DNA from: CAZEFK01 sp964511405
GTDB taxonomy: Bacteria > Pseudomonadota > Alphaproteobacteria > Elsterales > Elsteraceae
Assembly (NCBI GenBank): GCA_964511405.1
Contig: CAZEFK010000113.1
Coordinates: 1 to 24,491, forward strand
DNA: 24,491 nt
Direction of reading: 5' to 3'
Shown here in pieces: positions 1 through 7,093 of this stretch. Each line of letters begins with the position of its first letter. Positions within the stretch are counted from its first letter, which is position 1. Position numbers and translations under genes: made by a program. The notes under the pieces were generated by a model. That model saw only the letters and a list, made by a program, of their open reading frames with translations. It ran no database searches and was not told the origin of the DNA.

Positions 1-389
1 TCATCGGCATCGTGCTGCTGATCGGGATCGTCAAGAAGAACGCGATCATGATGATCGACTTCGCGCTGGAGGCCGAGCGGCACCAAGGGCTGTCGCCGCG
101 CGACTCGATCTACCAGGCCTGCCTGATGCGCTTCCGGCCGATCATGATGACCACCATGGCGGCGCTGCTGGGCGGCGTGCCGCTGATGCTTGGCCACGGC
201 ACCGGGGCGGAGATCCGGCAGCCGCTCGGCTTCGCCATCGTCGGCGGGCTGATCCTGTCGCAGATCCTGACGCTGTACACGACGCCGGTGGTCTATCTGT
301 ACCTGGACCGCCTAAGCGGGCTGTTCGGCCGCCGCGCCGCGCGGCCCTCCACCGCCCAGCGCCTGCTGGCGCCTGATGCCGCGCACTGA
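1..389 (+). CDS. RND multidrug efflux permease, C-terminal fragment
   Basis: This is the last ~129 codons (reading frame begins at base 3) of an inner-membrane resistance-nodulation-division pump subunit that runs off the left edge. RND permeases use the proton gradient to drive drugs or metabolites out through a periplasmic adaptor and an outer-membrane channel. The visible part contains the family signature GIVKKNAIMMIDFALEAER after a transmembrane helix, then RFRPIMMTT, the AALLGGVPL helix and the final helix ending TLYTTPVVYLYLDRL. These closely resemble the MdtB/MdtC subfamily, particularly MdtC in the last helix, but with only the C-terminus present the subunit and substrate cannot be named. 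The stop is TGA at 387-389. The next gene is on the opposite strand with its stop only 10 bp away, so this is probably the last gene of its operon. Confidence 0.93.
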   Translation, partial: IGIVLLIGIVKKNAIMMIDFALEAERHQGLSPRDSIYQACLMRFRPIMMTTMAALLGGVPLMLGHGTGAEIRQPLGFAIVGGLILSQILTLYTTPVVYLYLDRLSGLFGRRAARPSTAQRLLAPDAAH

Positions 390-399
390 CGGGACGAGA

Positions 400-597
400 T
401 TACGGCCGGATGGTGGCGATCGGGGCGCAGTTGGTGCGCCCCGACATCACGCAGTCCTGAAGATTGGACGCATCGCGCAGCTTGCCGACCAGGAACAAGC
501 CGACCACCAGCAGCAGCAGGGCCACGGCCAGACCGGCCAGGCTCGCCGTCATCCGCGCGTCCTCGGTCGCGTGCGGGTCGTCGGTCTCGATGGCCAT
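400..597 (-). CDS. small single-pass membrane protein (65 aa), unknown function
   Basis: This is a short hypothetical protein. The ATG at 597 is chosen because it is preceded by a strong Shine-Dalgarno sequence (GGGAGG, about 7 bases upstream). A start at 633 would add 12 residues with no such site. Residues ~19-37 form one hydrophobic helix rich in Leu and Val, followed by a positively charged K-L-R and a C-terminal tail with the motif LQDCVMSGRTNCAPI. From memory, small alphaproteobacterial proteins of similar length share this two-cysteine tail, so it looks like a genuine conserved family and not a chance ORF. By the positive-inside rule the orientation is ambiguous, because acidic residues dominate the N-terminus. 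The two cysteines, ten residues apart, could form a disulfide if the tail is periplasmic. Function is not recognised. Confidence 0.72.
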   Translation of the reverse strand: MAIETDDPHATEDARMTASLAGLAVALLLLVVGLFLVGKLRDASNLQDCVMSGRTNCAPIATIRP

Positions 598-696
598 CGG
601 CGTCCCTCCCGGCCGGCCTCGTTCGGGGGCCATGCGCTCTTGGACGGGCGCGCCTGTCTTGGGCAGCGCCTGCCGTCACCACGCTACGCCGAACGC

Positions 697-714
697 CGCC
701 GGTTGTCACCGGCG
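697..714 (-). terminator. hairpin downstream of the RTX-like gene
   Basis: This is a perfect 7-bp stem (CGCCGGT/ACCGGCG) with a TGTC-type four-base loop, lying 22 bp beyond the stop codon of the 946-aa gene. Placement fits a transcription terminator, but no T-run follows on the minus strand, so it could only be a weak or Rho-assisted one. Other CGCCGGCG copies lie nearby, so alternative foldings exist. Confidence 0.3.
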
Positions 715-735
715 TGGCCAGTTGTGTCGCCGGCG

Positions 736-3576
736 TCAGAACGTGAAATCGCCGGCGTTGAAATGGGTGGGGCCGATCACGGTGATGGTCTGGACGCCGT
801 TGCTGCCGCCCGGCAGCTGGATCCGGTAGCCGTTGCTGAAGCTGCTGGTGGCAGCCGCGCCGACGGCGGTCGCGGCCGTGACCGTCGTGAAGCCCAGCGC
901 CGCATCGACCGAGGTCAGGTCGATGTGGTCGCGCCCGGATTGGAAGCCGACGATGGTCACGGTTCCGCCCAGCGCGCGGTTGGCGATAAGGAAGGTATTG
1001 GTGCCGCTGCCCGCGAACAACATGTCGTCCTGGCTGGCCGATGCGCGCAGCGTGGAGAGGAAGGCGCCGCCGACCAGGGTCTGCGAGGCCCCCGACCCGG
1101 CGGTTAGGAAATTGGAGCCGGTGCCGGCGCCGCCGAACAGGGTGTCGGCGCTGCCCAACGCATTGCCGCCGATGATCGTGTTGTTGCCGCTGCCGCCGAC
1201 CAGCACGGTCGGACCGGCGCCGGTCCCCGACGCGGCGTCGGTCAGCAGCGCGTCGGCCGTGCCGCCGAACAAGGTCTCGGCCCCGGCGCTGCTGGTGATG
1301 GTGTCGATGCCGCCGACGGTGCCGTTGGTGCGGCCGATCAGGACGCTGCCGCTGGCGGCGCCGACGATCGACTTCGCCTGCGCCGACGCGAAATAGCTGC
1401 TGTCGCTGCCGAAGACCGTGGTGGCGCCGCTGCCGCCCAGAAGGGTGTCGAGCCCCTGGCCGCCGATCACCACCTGGCCGCCGCCGGCGCCGGCCATCAG
1501 CAGCGAGCTGCCGGCGCCGCCGAAAATGGTGGTGGCGATATTGCCGGCGGTGACGCAGTCATTGCCGGAATCGAAACCGACATAGGCGACGCTCTGGCTG
1601 TTGGGCAGCCGGATCGCGCTGGCGCCGCTGCTGGCATGGTTGTGGATGACGGGGACGCCGCTGAACAGCGGGACGGCGGAGAAATCGAGGCTGCCGCCTG
1701 TTCCAGTGAGATCCATGGTCTCGCTGCCGGTCCCCCGGATCACGGTGACCCCGGCCAATTGGCTTGGGGTCACGCTCAGGCTGCCGCCGTTGAGGTCGAT
1801 TTCCGCGATATTCGCGAACAGCCCCGCCTGGTCCAGGCGATAGGCACCGCCACCGCTCAAGGACAGCGTGTCGCTGCCGCTGCCGCCCTGGACGGTATCG
1901 CCTGATGTGAGCGTGGCGGCGGTGCCCAGGATGATATCCGCGGTGGACGGGCCGACGACAGTGTCGGTGCCCGTGGTCAGCACCAGCGGCGATCCGACGA
2001 TGGTGGCGGCGGCGGCGCTGGTGGCGATAAGGCCGTTGCCGGTGGGGTTGGACAGGGTCACCTGGAACTGTTCGTTGGGCTCGACGCTGGGATCGCCGCT
2101 GACCGCGACCGCGATGGTGGCGGTCGTTTGGTTGGCGGCGAAGCTGACCGTTCCGCTCGGCAGCGAGCCGCCGAAATCGGTGCTGTCGGCCGGGCTGGCA
2201 CCGCTCCCCGCCACCGCCCAATTGACCCCCAGCGCTTCGCTGATGTCGCCGCTGCGGCTGACCGTGAAGGTGAAGGTGGTGGTGCCGCTTGGGCCGGCAT
2301 ATCGGGCGGGCGTGTTCGCGCTGATCGCCACGGCATCGGCCAGGCGGATCAGGTGAATATCGGTGCCGGTGCCGGGATTGTTGGTCCAGGTCTGTTGAGC
2401 CGGGCCGGCAATCGTGAAGGATCGGGTCGTCGGTCCCGGATAGAAGCTGCCGGGGCCGCTGGGCACGGCCAAAGGCGTGATGCCGTCGGAGGAGGTGACG
2501 ACGCTCAGCGCACCGGAGGTCAGATCCTTGATATAGAGGTGATCCAGGCCATCGGCGACGCCCGCGACCAGGTTGGTCGCGGTGCTTTCGAAAACGACAT
2601 GGCTGTTGTCGAGAAAATAGCCATTTTGGCAATCCTGGTTGGCCTGGCCGCCGGTTGCCGTCACACTGGCCTGAACAAGGGTGCCGGTGACGACGTCCTT
2701 TATGAAGACATTCAGACGGCCGCTGATCGTGCCGGACACCAGGTTGCTGCCCTTCGAGGAAAAGATCAGCCGATGGCCGTCGGGCGCGAATCCCCGGTTG
2801 TATCCAGAGAAGTTATTCGAGCGCACGCCAGAGGAACTGCTGTCGACCTCGGTGATGGCTCCGGTTGCCAGGTTCTTGACCCAAACACTTCCATAGGGGT
2901 CATAGCTTCCGTTGAAATCGACGGCGCCGCCAACCTCGAAGGCAACCAGATCCTGGCCGGCATACTGCGTGATCGCGGGTGAATAGACGCCGCCATAGGA
3001 TGCGGTCACGCCGTCGGTCCGGCTGCTGACCAGCCGGACCGCGCCGGTCGCCAGGTTCTTCAGATAGATTTGCGTCGCGCCGTTGGGGTTGACGGTGGTG
3101 CCGTCGATCAGGTTGGTGGCGTTGCTGAGAAACACCACCAGATCGGGATTGGCGGGCGAGACCTCGGGGAACTGGCTGGGCTGGTTGGGCAGGACCCCGC
3201 TCTGGGAGATATCGACACGGACTGGCGTGCCGGTGCCGTCGATGCGGCGCCGGAAGGTGCTGCCGCCGGATCCGGTCGACGGGTCGGTGACGACGACATA
3301 CTGGCTGTCGCTCGATATCCCCGTCGGCACGCCGAAAGCGGCGCCGTCGGTCGTCAGTGCGGTAACCGCCCCCGACGCCAGATCCTTGACCAACAGATTC
3401 GTGCCGCTGGTGCCGCTGGAGACCGCGGCCAGATTGGTGGCGTGGCTAAAGAAGACCACCTTGGTGCCGTCGGGGGTCAGCGTCTGCCCGAAGCTGCTCG
3501 CATTGCCGAACGTGGTGCCGTCGGGAAGGGTGCTGACGGCGGTGGTCAGGCGCCAGATCGGGGCAGGTTCGGACAT
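736..3576 (-). CDS. secreted RTX-like protein with beta-propeller and Calx-beta domain
   Basis: This is a 946-aa protein with no N-terminal signal peptide. Residues ~15-410 contain repeated units with the pattern hydrophobic-hydrophobic-K-D/N-L-x-(S/T)-G-A/T (near 62, 171, 232, 290 and 347, with a degenerate one near 108), preceded by a T/S-N-L segment. This is typical of TolB/PD40-like propeller blades, about six in all. Residues ~415-527 match a Calx-beta domain, with the acidic stretch D-P-S-V-E-P-N-E-Q-F. Residues ~535-870 are glycine-rich repeats of RTX/hemolysin type (GGSGSDTL near 564, GGQGLDTLLGGSG near 705, GGSGNNTIIGG near 794), many lacking the calcium-binding Asp. Residues ~871-946 form a C-terminal domain ending D-F-T-F, as in type I secretion substrates. 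I infer export by an ABC/MFP/TolC system encoded elsewhere, to the surface or medium. The role could be adhesion, matrix or an enzyme scaffold; no catalytic motif was seen. Confidence 0.85.
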   Translation of the reverse strand: MSEPAPIWRLTTAVSTLPDGTTFGNASSFGQTLTPDGTKVVFFSHATNLAAVSSGTSGTNLLVKDLASGAVTALTTDGAAFGVPTGISSDSQYVVVTDPSTGSGGSTFRRRIDGTGTPVRVDISQSGVLPNQPSQFPEVSPANPDLVVFLSNATNLIDGTTVNPNGATQIYLKNLATGAVRLVSSRTDGVTASYGGVYSPAITQYAGQDLVAFEVGGAVDFNGSYDPYGSVWVKNLATGAITEVDSSSSGVRSNNFSGYNRGFAPDGHRLIFSSKGSNLVSGTISGRLNVFIKDVVTGTLVQASVTATGGQANQDCQNGYFLDNSHVVFESTATNLVAGVADGLDHLYIKDLTSGALSVVTSSDGITPLAVPSGPGSFYPGPTTRSFTIAGPAQQTWTNNPGTGTDIHLIRLADAVAISANTPARYAGPSGTTTFTFTVSRSGDISEALGVNWAVAGSGASPADSTDFGGSLPSGTVSFAANQTTATIAVAVSGDPSVEPNEQFQVTLSNPTGNGLIATSAAAATIVGSPLVLTTGTDTVVGPSTADIILGTAATLTSGDTVQGGSGSDTLSLSGGGAYRLDQAGLFANIAEIDLNGGSLSVTPSQLAGVTVIRGTGSETMDLTGTGGSLDFSAVPLFSGVPVIHNHASSGASAIRLPNSQSVAYVGFDSGNDCVTAGNIATTIFGGAGSSLLMAGAGGGQVVIGGQGLDTLLGGSGATTVFGSDSSYFASAQAKSIVGAASGSVLIGRTNGTVGGIDTITSSAGAETLFGGTADALLTDAASGTGAGPTVLVGGSGNNTIIGGNALGSADTLFGGAGTGSNFLTAGSGASQTLVGGAFLSTLRASASQDDMLFAGSGTNTFLIANRALGGTVTIVGFQSGRDHIDLTSVDAALGFTTVTAATAVGAAATSSFSNGYRIQLPGGSNGVQTITVIGPTHFNAGDFTF

Positions 3577-3712
3577 TGCGATCGCTCGTCGTGCAGGGGT
3601 CGCTCGTCGGCGACGCCGTTACTGCAGTCCCCGACGCGGTCTGTTCAATCATATCTGGCGACAATTCGAGAATCCATTTCAATGTCATTGTATTCGTGTA
3701 GCACTCTGGCGA

Positions 3713-3742
3713 ATTATTACTTGATATTGTCTATTTTGTCGA
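3713..3742 (-). promoter_or_regulatory. candidate sigma70-like promoter for the RTX-like gene
   Basis: Within an AT-rich 190-bp gap between divergent genes, the minus strand reads TCGACA (3742-3737), 18 bases, then AATAAT (3718-3713). Each hexamer matches 5 of 6 consensus positions. Transcription would start near 3706 and leave a leader of about 130 bases before the ATG at 3576. Alphaproteobacterial promoters vary, so this remains a sequence-only prediction. No equally good promoter was found for the divergent kinase gene. Confidence 0.35.
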
Positions 3743-3766
3743 AATCTTTGCAATTCTTGCCAAAAT

Positions 3767-5926
3767 ATGCGTTGTCCGATATGCGCGCATCAGCCTATAT
3801 GGCTGCGCATGCAGAGAGTCCCGACCAGACCAGGGATCATCGATCGCCGGCGCGCCGAGTTCGTCGACCGGCGACTGGAGCTGCGCTTCGAAAAGGCCCA
3901 ATGGCGCCACAGCCTGCGCCGCGCGCAGATCGCGATGCCGGTGGTGGCGTGTTGCTACCTTGTCTTTATCTATGCCGACTTCCGAATTCTGGGGCCGAGC
4001 CCGCAGGCCATCGCCGTTGTCGTCGGCCGGGTGCTGTTCGCCCTCCTGACCGCCTGGACGATGGTCCGGCTGGCGGGCCAACGCCACGATCCCCCGCACT
4101 TCTATCGGTTCGTGGTGATCTGGGTGGCGCTCGGAAGCATCCTGTCGAACCTGGCAGCCGTCACGCGGCCCATCACCTATTCCGGCAATCTGTTCGTCGA
4201 GCTGATGTCGATGGTGGTGGTGTATTTCCTGCTGCCGCTGCGGCCCAATCAGGCGGCCGCCCTGGCGCTGGCCGATACCGCGCTGTTCTTCGGCAGCTTC
4301 CGGATCTGGCAGCGCGCGCTATGGCCTGATGCGCTCCTGGCGGTGGTCACTTTGGCCATGATCCATACCATCGGGCTGGTGGTCGGGCGCGATCTCCATG
4401 TCCGCCAGCGGCTGCTGTACCATGCGCTCGGCGCCGAGCGAGCGGGACGGCGCGCGGTGGCCCAGGCTCTGGCTCGGGCCGAAGCCGCCGACCGCAGCAA
4501 ATCCATGCTGATCGCCGCGGTGGCGCACGAGCTGCGCACGCCGCTGAACGGCATCGTCGGCTTTGCCGGTCTGCTGGCGCAATCGCGGTTGTCGCGGGCC
4601 CAGCGCGAGCAGCTTGACATCCTGCGTGCCGCCGCCGGGCAGTTGCGCGATCTGGTCGGCGATTCCCTGGAGTGGGCGCGGCTCGACCGGCAGGCGCCAC
4701 AACCTCGGCGCGAACCCTTCGACCCCCGCGAGCTGGCCGCGAGCTGCCTGTCGATGATCGGCATCCGGGTCGCCACCGACCAGGTCGCGATCGATCTGGC
4801 CGTGGATCCGGCGGTTCCGGACTGGCTGGTCGGCGATCCGGCGGCGCTGCGCCAGATCCTGACCAACCTTCTCGACAACGCCGCGCACCACACGCGCGAA
4901 GGGCGGATCCGGCTGGCGGTCGGTCCGGGGGACGCGGCCGGCACCTGGCGCTGGAGCGTCGAGGACAGCGGTCCGGGGTTGGCTCCGGACCGGGTATCCG
5001 CGATCTTCGAGCCCTTCGTGCGCGATGCCCGGCCGGGCGATGCCGACAACCGCCTCGGCCTGGGCCTGGCGATCGTGCGCAAGCGCGCCGAGGCCATGGG
5101 CGGCAGCGTCGGCGCCGAAAACCGCCCCCAAGGCGGCAGCCGGTTCTGGGCCGACCTGCCCCTGGCTATCGGCACGCGCCCGGTCGAGACCGGCGCGCTC
5201 CCAGCGGCGGACCGTCCCGGCCTGTCCCTGCTGGTGGTGGAGGACGACCGGGCGAGCCGCCGGCTGGCCGAGCTGGCGTTGGGCCGCCTGGGGCACCGCG
5301 TCATCGTCGTCGAGTCGCGGCAGGCAGCGCTGCTGGCGGCCAGCCGGACACGGTTCGATGCGCTGCTTTTGGATCTGTGGCTGCGCGACGATGACGGTCT
5401 GGCGGTCCTCGCCGCCCTCCGCGGCGCCGGGGTGTCGGCGCCGGCGATCGGGGTCAGCGCGCATGCCGGGCCCGAGGAGCGCCAGCGCTGCCTCGACGGC
5501 GGCATGGCAGCGACGCTAACCAAGCCCCTCGATTTTCATGGGCTGGACGATCTGCTGCAGGCGTTGCTGGCGGGGCATTCGCTGCCCGACCCGCCGCGCT
5601 CCGCAGACCAGCCCTATGGTCAGCTTGTGCAGGATCTGGGGGCCGACCAAGCCCGGACCCTGCTGCGGATCTTCATGGACGACCATCCGCGGCATCTGGC
5701 TGATCTGGCGGCCGCCATCGGCGGCGGCCAGGTCCAGGTCGTCCGGGCCATCGCTCATCGCCTGGCCAGCAGCGCGGGCGCGGTGGGCGCCACGGCGGCC
5801 CGGGCGGCGGCGCTCGCCATCGAATCCGCCCCCGATGCGCCCCCCGAGATGCTGGCCGAGATCCTGGCGCCGCATCTGGTTGCGCTGCGCCGCGCCTGCG
5901 CTGCCGCCGATCAGCTCAGCCGGTAG
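3767..5926 (+). CDS. tripartite hybrid sensor histidine kinase (HisKA-HATPase-REC-HPt)
   Basis: This is a 719-aa membrane sensor kinase. Residues ~55-205 hold about five or six hydrophobic helices with short loops, an unclassified integral membrane sensor. The phospho-acceptor H-box is at ~250-262 (His254 in VAHELRTPLNG). The ATPase has an N-box at ~367-371 (TNLLDNAAHH), D-S-G-P-G-L at ~400-405 and G-L-G-L-A at ~431-435. The receiver domain spans ~486-600, with acidic pair Asp493/Asp494, phospho-acceptor Asp536 and Lys586. The C-terminus is an HPt domain with His664 in AHRLASSAGAVGA. This His-Asp-His layout is that of ArcB/TorS-type phosphorelay kinases, whose HPt phosphorylates a separate regulator. 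The convergent OmpR-family gene is the obvious partner. Start choice is uncertain: ATG 3767 lacks a clear ribosome site, and ATG 3809 in the same frame is an alternative that loses 14 residues. Confidence 0.9.
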   Translation: MRCPICAHQPIWLRMQRVPTRPGIIDRRRAEFVDRRLELRFEKAQWRHSLRRAQIAMPVVACCYLVFIYADFRILGPSPQAIAVVVGRVLFALLTAWTMVRLAGQRHDPPHFYRFVVIWVALGSILSNLAAVTRPITYSGNLFVELMSMVVVYFLLPLRPNQAAALALADTALFFGSFRIWQRALWPDALLAVVTLAMIHTIGLVVGRDLHVRQRLLYHALGAERAGRRAVAQALARAEAADRSKSMLIAAVAHELRTPLNGIVGFAGLLAQSRLSRAQREQLDILRAAAGQLRDLVGDSLEWARLDRQAPQPRREPFDPRELAASCLSMIGIRVATDQVAIDLAVDPAVPDWLVGDPAALRQILTNLLDNAAHHTREGRIRLAVGPGDAAGTWRWSVEDSGPGLAPDRVSAIFEPFVRDARPGDADNRLGLGLAIVRKRAEAMGGSVGAENRPQGGSRFWADLPLAIGTRPVETGALPAADRPGLSLLVVEDDRASRRLAELALGRLGHRVIVVESRQAALLAASRTRFDALLLDLWLRDDDGLAVLAALRGAGVSAPAIGVSAHAGPEERQRCLDGGMAATLTKPLDFHGLDDLLQALLAGHSLPDPPRSADQPYGQLVQDLGADQARTLLRIFMDDHPRHLADLAAAIGGGQVQVVRAIAHRLASSAGAVGATAARAAALAIESAPDAPPEMLAEILAPHLVALRRACAAADQLSR

Positions 5927-6576
5927 CCCGTCCCGCGGATCGTCTGGATCGCCGGCGTGGTCAGGCCATGGGCCGCCAGCTTGACCCGGAGGCGGCTGAT
6001 CAGGGTGTCGATGCTGCGGCTGCCGGCGGTGTCGCTGCCGACGATGCCCAGCAGCTCATGCCGCGCCACCACCTGGCCGGCAGCGGCAGCCAGGTGCTGC
6101 AACAGCGCGAACTCCGCGCGGGTAACCGGAACCCGGACGCCATCCCGACCGCGGACCTCGTTGCGGGATCGGTCGATCGAAAGCTCTCCCACCCGCATCG
6201 AACCGCCGGACCCGGGCTCGGTCCCCATGCGCCACGACAAACTTCGTATTCGCGCCTGGAGGATGCGAAGATTTACCGGCTTGGTCAGGTAATCATCGGC
6301 GCCCAGCTCCAATCCAACCACGGCATCGACGGGATCGGTTCGGCCGGTCAGGAAGATCAGTCCGACCCGCGATGCCGCCCGCAGCTCGCGCGCCAGCAGG
6401 AAGCCGTCGCCGTCGGGCAGCCCGATGTCGAGCAGGACCAGGCGTACCGGCGAAGCCTGCAGCATCTCGCGCATCTCTGCGGCGGTTCCGGCTTCGAGCA
6501 CGTCGAGCCCGGCATTCCTCAAGTAAACGGCGACCCGCTGACGCTCGACCACGTCATCTTCGACCAGCAGGATCAT
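5911..6576 (-). CDS. OmpR/PhoB-family response regulator
   Basis: This is a 221-aa two-component transcription factor. The receiver domain at residues 1-115 has acidic pocket Asp7/Asp8, phospho-acceptor Asp50 in VLLDIGLPDGDG, Thr77 and Lys99 in the T-K-P motif. A short Gly/Ser linker leads to a winged-helix DNA-binding domain (~126-221) with the typical VTRAEFALLQHL helix, the RSIDTLISRLRVKL recognition helix and the closing I-R-G-T-G-Y-R-L hairpin. The frame is open upstream to 6894, but ATG 6576 is chosen because the receiver fold begins exactly there (MILLVEDD), with a weak AGAGAA site in front. By family it resembles ArcA/TorR-type regulators, which suits the tripartite kinase on the opposite strand. 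The two genes converge and overlap by 16 bp, so they are not co-transcribed. Target genes cannot be named. Confidence 0.9.
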   Translation of the reverse strand: MILLVEDDVVERQRVAVYLRNAGLDVLEAGTAAEMREMLQASPVRLVLLDIGLPDGDGFLLARELRAASRVGLIFLTGRTDPVDAVVGLELGADDYLTKPVNLRILQARIRSLSWRMGTEPGSGGSMRVGELSIDRSRNEVRGRDGVRVPVTRAEFALLQHLAAAAGQVVARHELLGIVGSDTAGSRSIDTLISRLRVKLAAHGLTTPAIQTIRGTGYRLS

Positions 6577-6643
6577 GTCTGTTCTCTGTTGCCAGCCCGC
6601 CGATCGTGCCACGATTCCGGCCCAGGGAACACCACGCCAGCGC

Positions 6644-6672
6644 TTGCCAGATGGCGGACAGAACGCCATAAT
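6644..6672 (+). promoter_or_regulatory. predicted sigma70-like promoter of the toxin-antitoxin module
   Basis: TTGCCA (6644-6649), a 17-base spacer and CATAAT (6667-6672) give 5 of 6 consensus bases at -10 and a good -35 at the ideal spacing. Transcription would begin near 6679, about 18 bases before the antitoxin ATG at 6697. GAGG at 6688-6691 supplies the ribosome site. This is the best-formed promoter in the window. Confidence 0.6.
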
Positions 6673-6679
6673 TTGTCCG
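6655..6679. promoter_or_regulatory. inverted-repeat operator over the TA promoter
   Basis: Perfect arms CGGACA (6655-6660) and TGTCCG (6674-6679) are separated by 13 bases and lie over the -10 box and the likely start site. A second, interleaved repeat, TGGCG (6652-6656) and CGCCA (6664-6668), overlaps the spacer. Ribbon-helix-helix antitoxins commonly repress their own promoters by binding repeats in this place, so I infer an autoregulatory operator. It may also influence the divergent response-regulator gene that starts at 6576. Confidence 0.5.
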
Positions 6680-6696
6680 ACAGCAATGAGGTCGCC

Positions 6697-7023
6697 ATGA
6701 CCGAGCCCACGCCGACGCCCGCGCGCGGCCGCAAGGCACGTCGGGCGGGTGCCGCAAAGATCGCAACGTTCAAAGCGCCGCGGGTGCAGCACGCGCTGGC
6801 CGTCCTCCGCGCCCGGGGCGTCCTCGGTCACGGCGCTTCGAAGAAGGTGAGCGCCCGGCTCGATCCCGGGCTGCTGGAGGCGGCGCGCGCACAAATTGGT
6901 GTCGACAACGACACCGATCTTCTGACCGCCGCCCTGGCGATCGCCGCTGGCGACGACGGCTTCGGTGCCTGGCTCGTTACCCGCAGCCCTCCGCTGCCGG
7001 CGGATTTCGAGCTTGAGTTCTGA
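6697..7023 (+). CDS. type II antitoxin, ribbon-helix-helix-like
   Basis: This 108-aa protein sits immediately upstream of a PIN-like toxin gene. The N-terminal ~30 residues are Lys/Arg/Ala-rich and probably disordered. Residues ~49-80 read KVSARLDPGLLEAARAQIG and then DNDTDLLTAALAIA: a beta-strand followed by two helices, as in Arc/MetJ ribbon-helix-helix DNA-binding domains. The C-terminal tail (to FELEF) is acidic and aromatic, as expected for a segment that plugs the toxin active site. The reading frame is open far upstream (to 5968, antisense to the regulator gene), but ATG 6697 has a GAGG ribosome site and a promoter 25 bp before it. I infer that it neutralises the toxin and represses the operon. 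The name VapB would be by analogy only. Confidence 0.75.
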   Translation: MTEPTPTPARGRKARRAGAAKIATFKAPRVQHALAVLRARGVLGHGASKKVSARLDPGLLEAARAQIGVDNDTDLLTAALAIAAGDDGFGAWLVTRSPPLPADFELEF

Positions 7024-7093
7024 GCCGCGGAGCTTCGAGCGCCACGATCCGGCCTGCTACCGCCGGGCCTTCGCCTACCGTCCCAGGGACCAG

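Noticed and set aside
1240..3000. Repeated glycine-rich codons in the RTX-like gene as tandem DNA repeats
   Set aside because: The repeats are visible only at protein level with varied spacing and codons. No DNA-level tandem array was seen.
5968..6696. Upstream extension of the antitoxin reading frame
   Set aside because: It runs antisense through the response regulator gene and has no protein-like composition. The promoter and ribosome site place the start at 6697.
6577..6894. N-terminal extension of the response regulator
   Set aside because: The receiver fold begins exactly at M-I-L-L-V-E-D-D, and the extra residues overlap the antitoxin promoter and gene.
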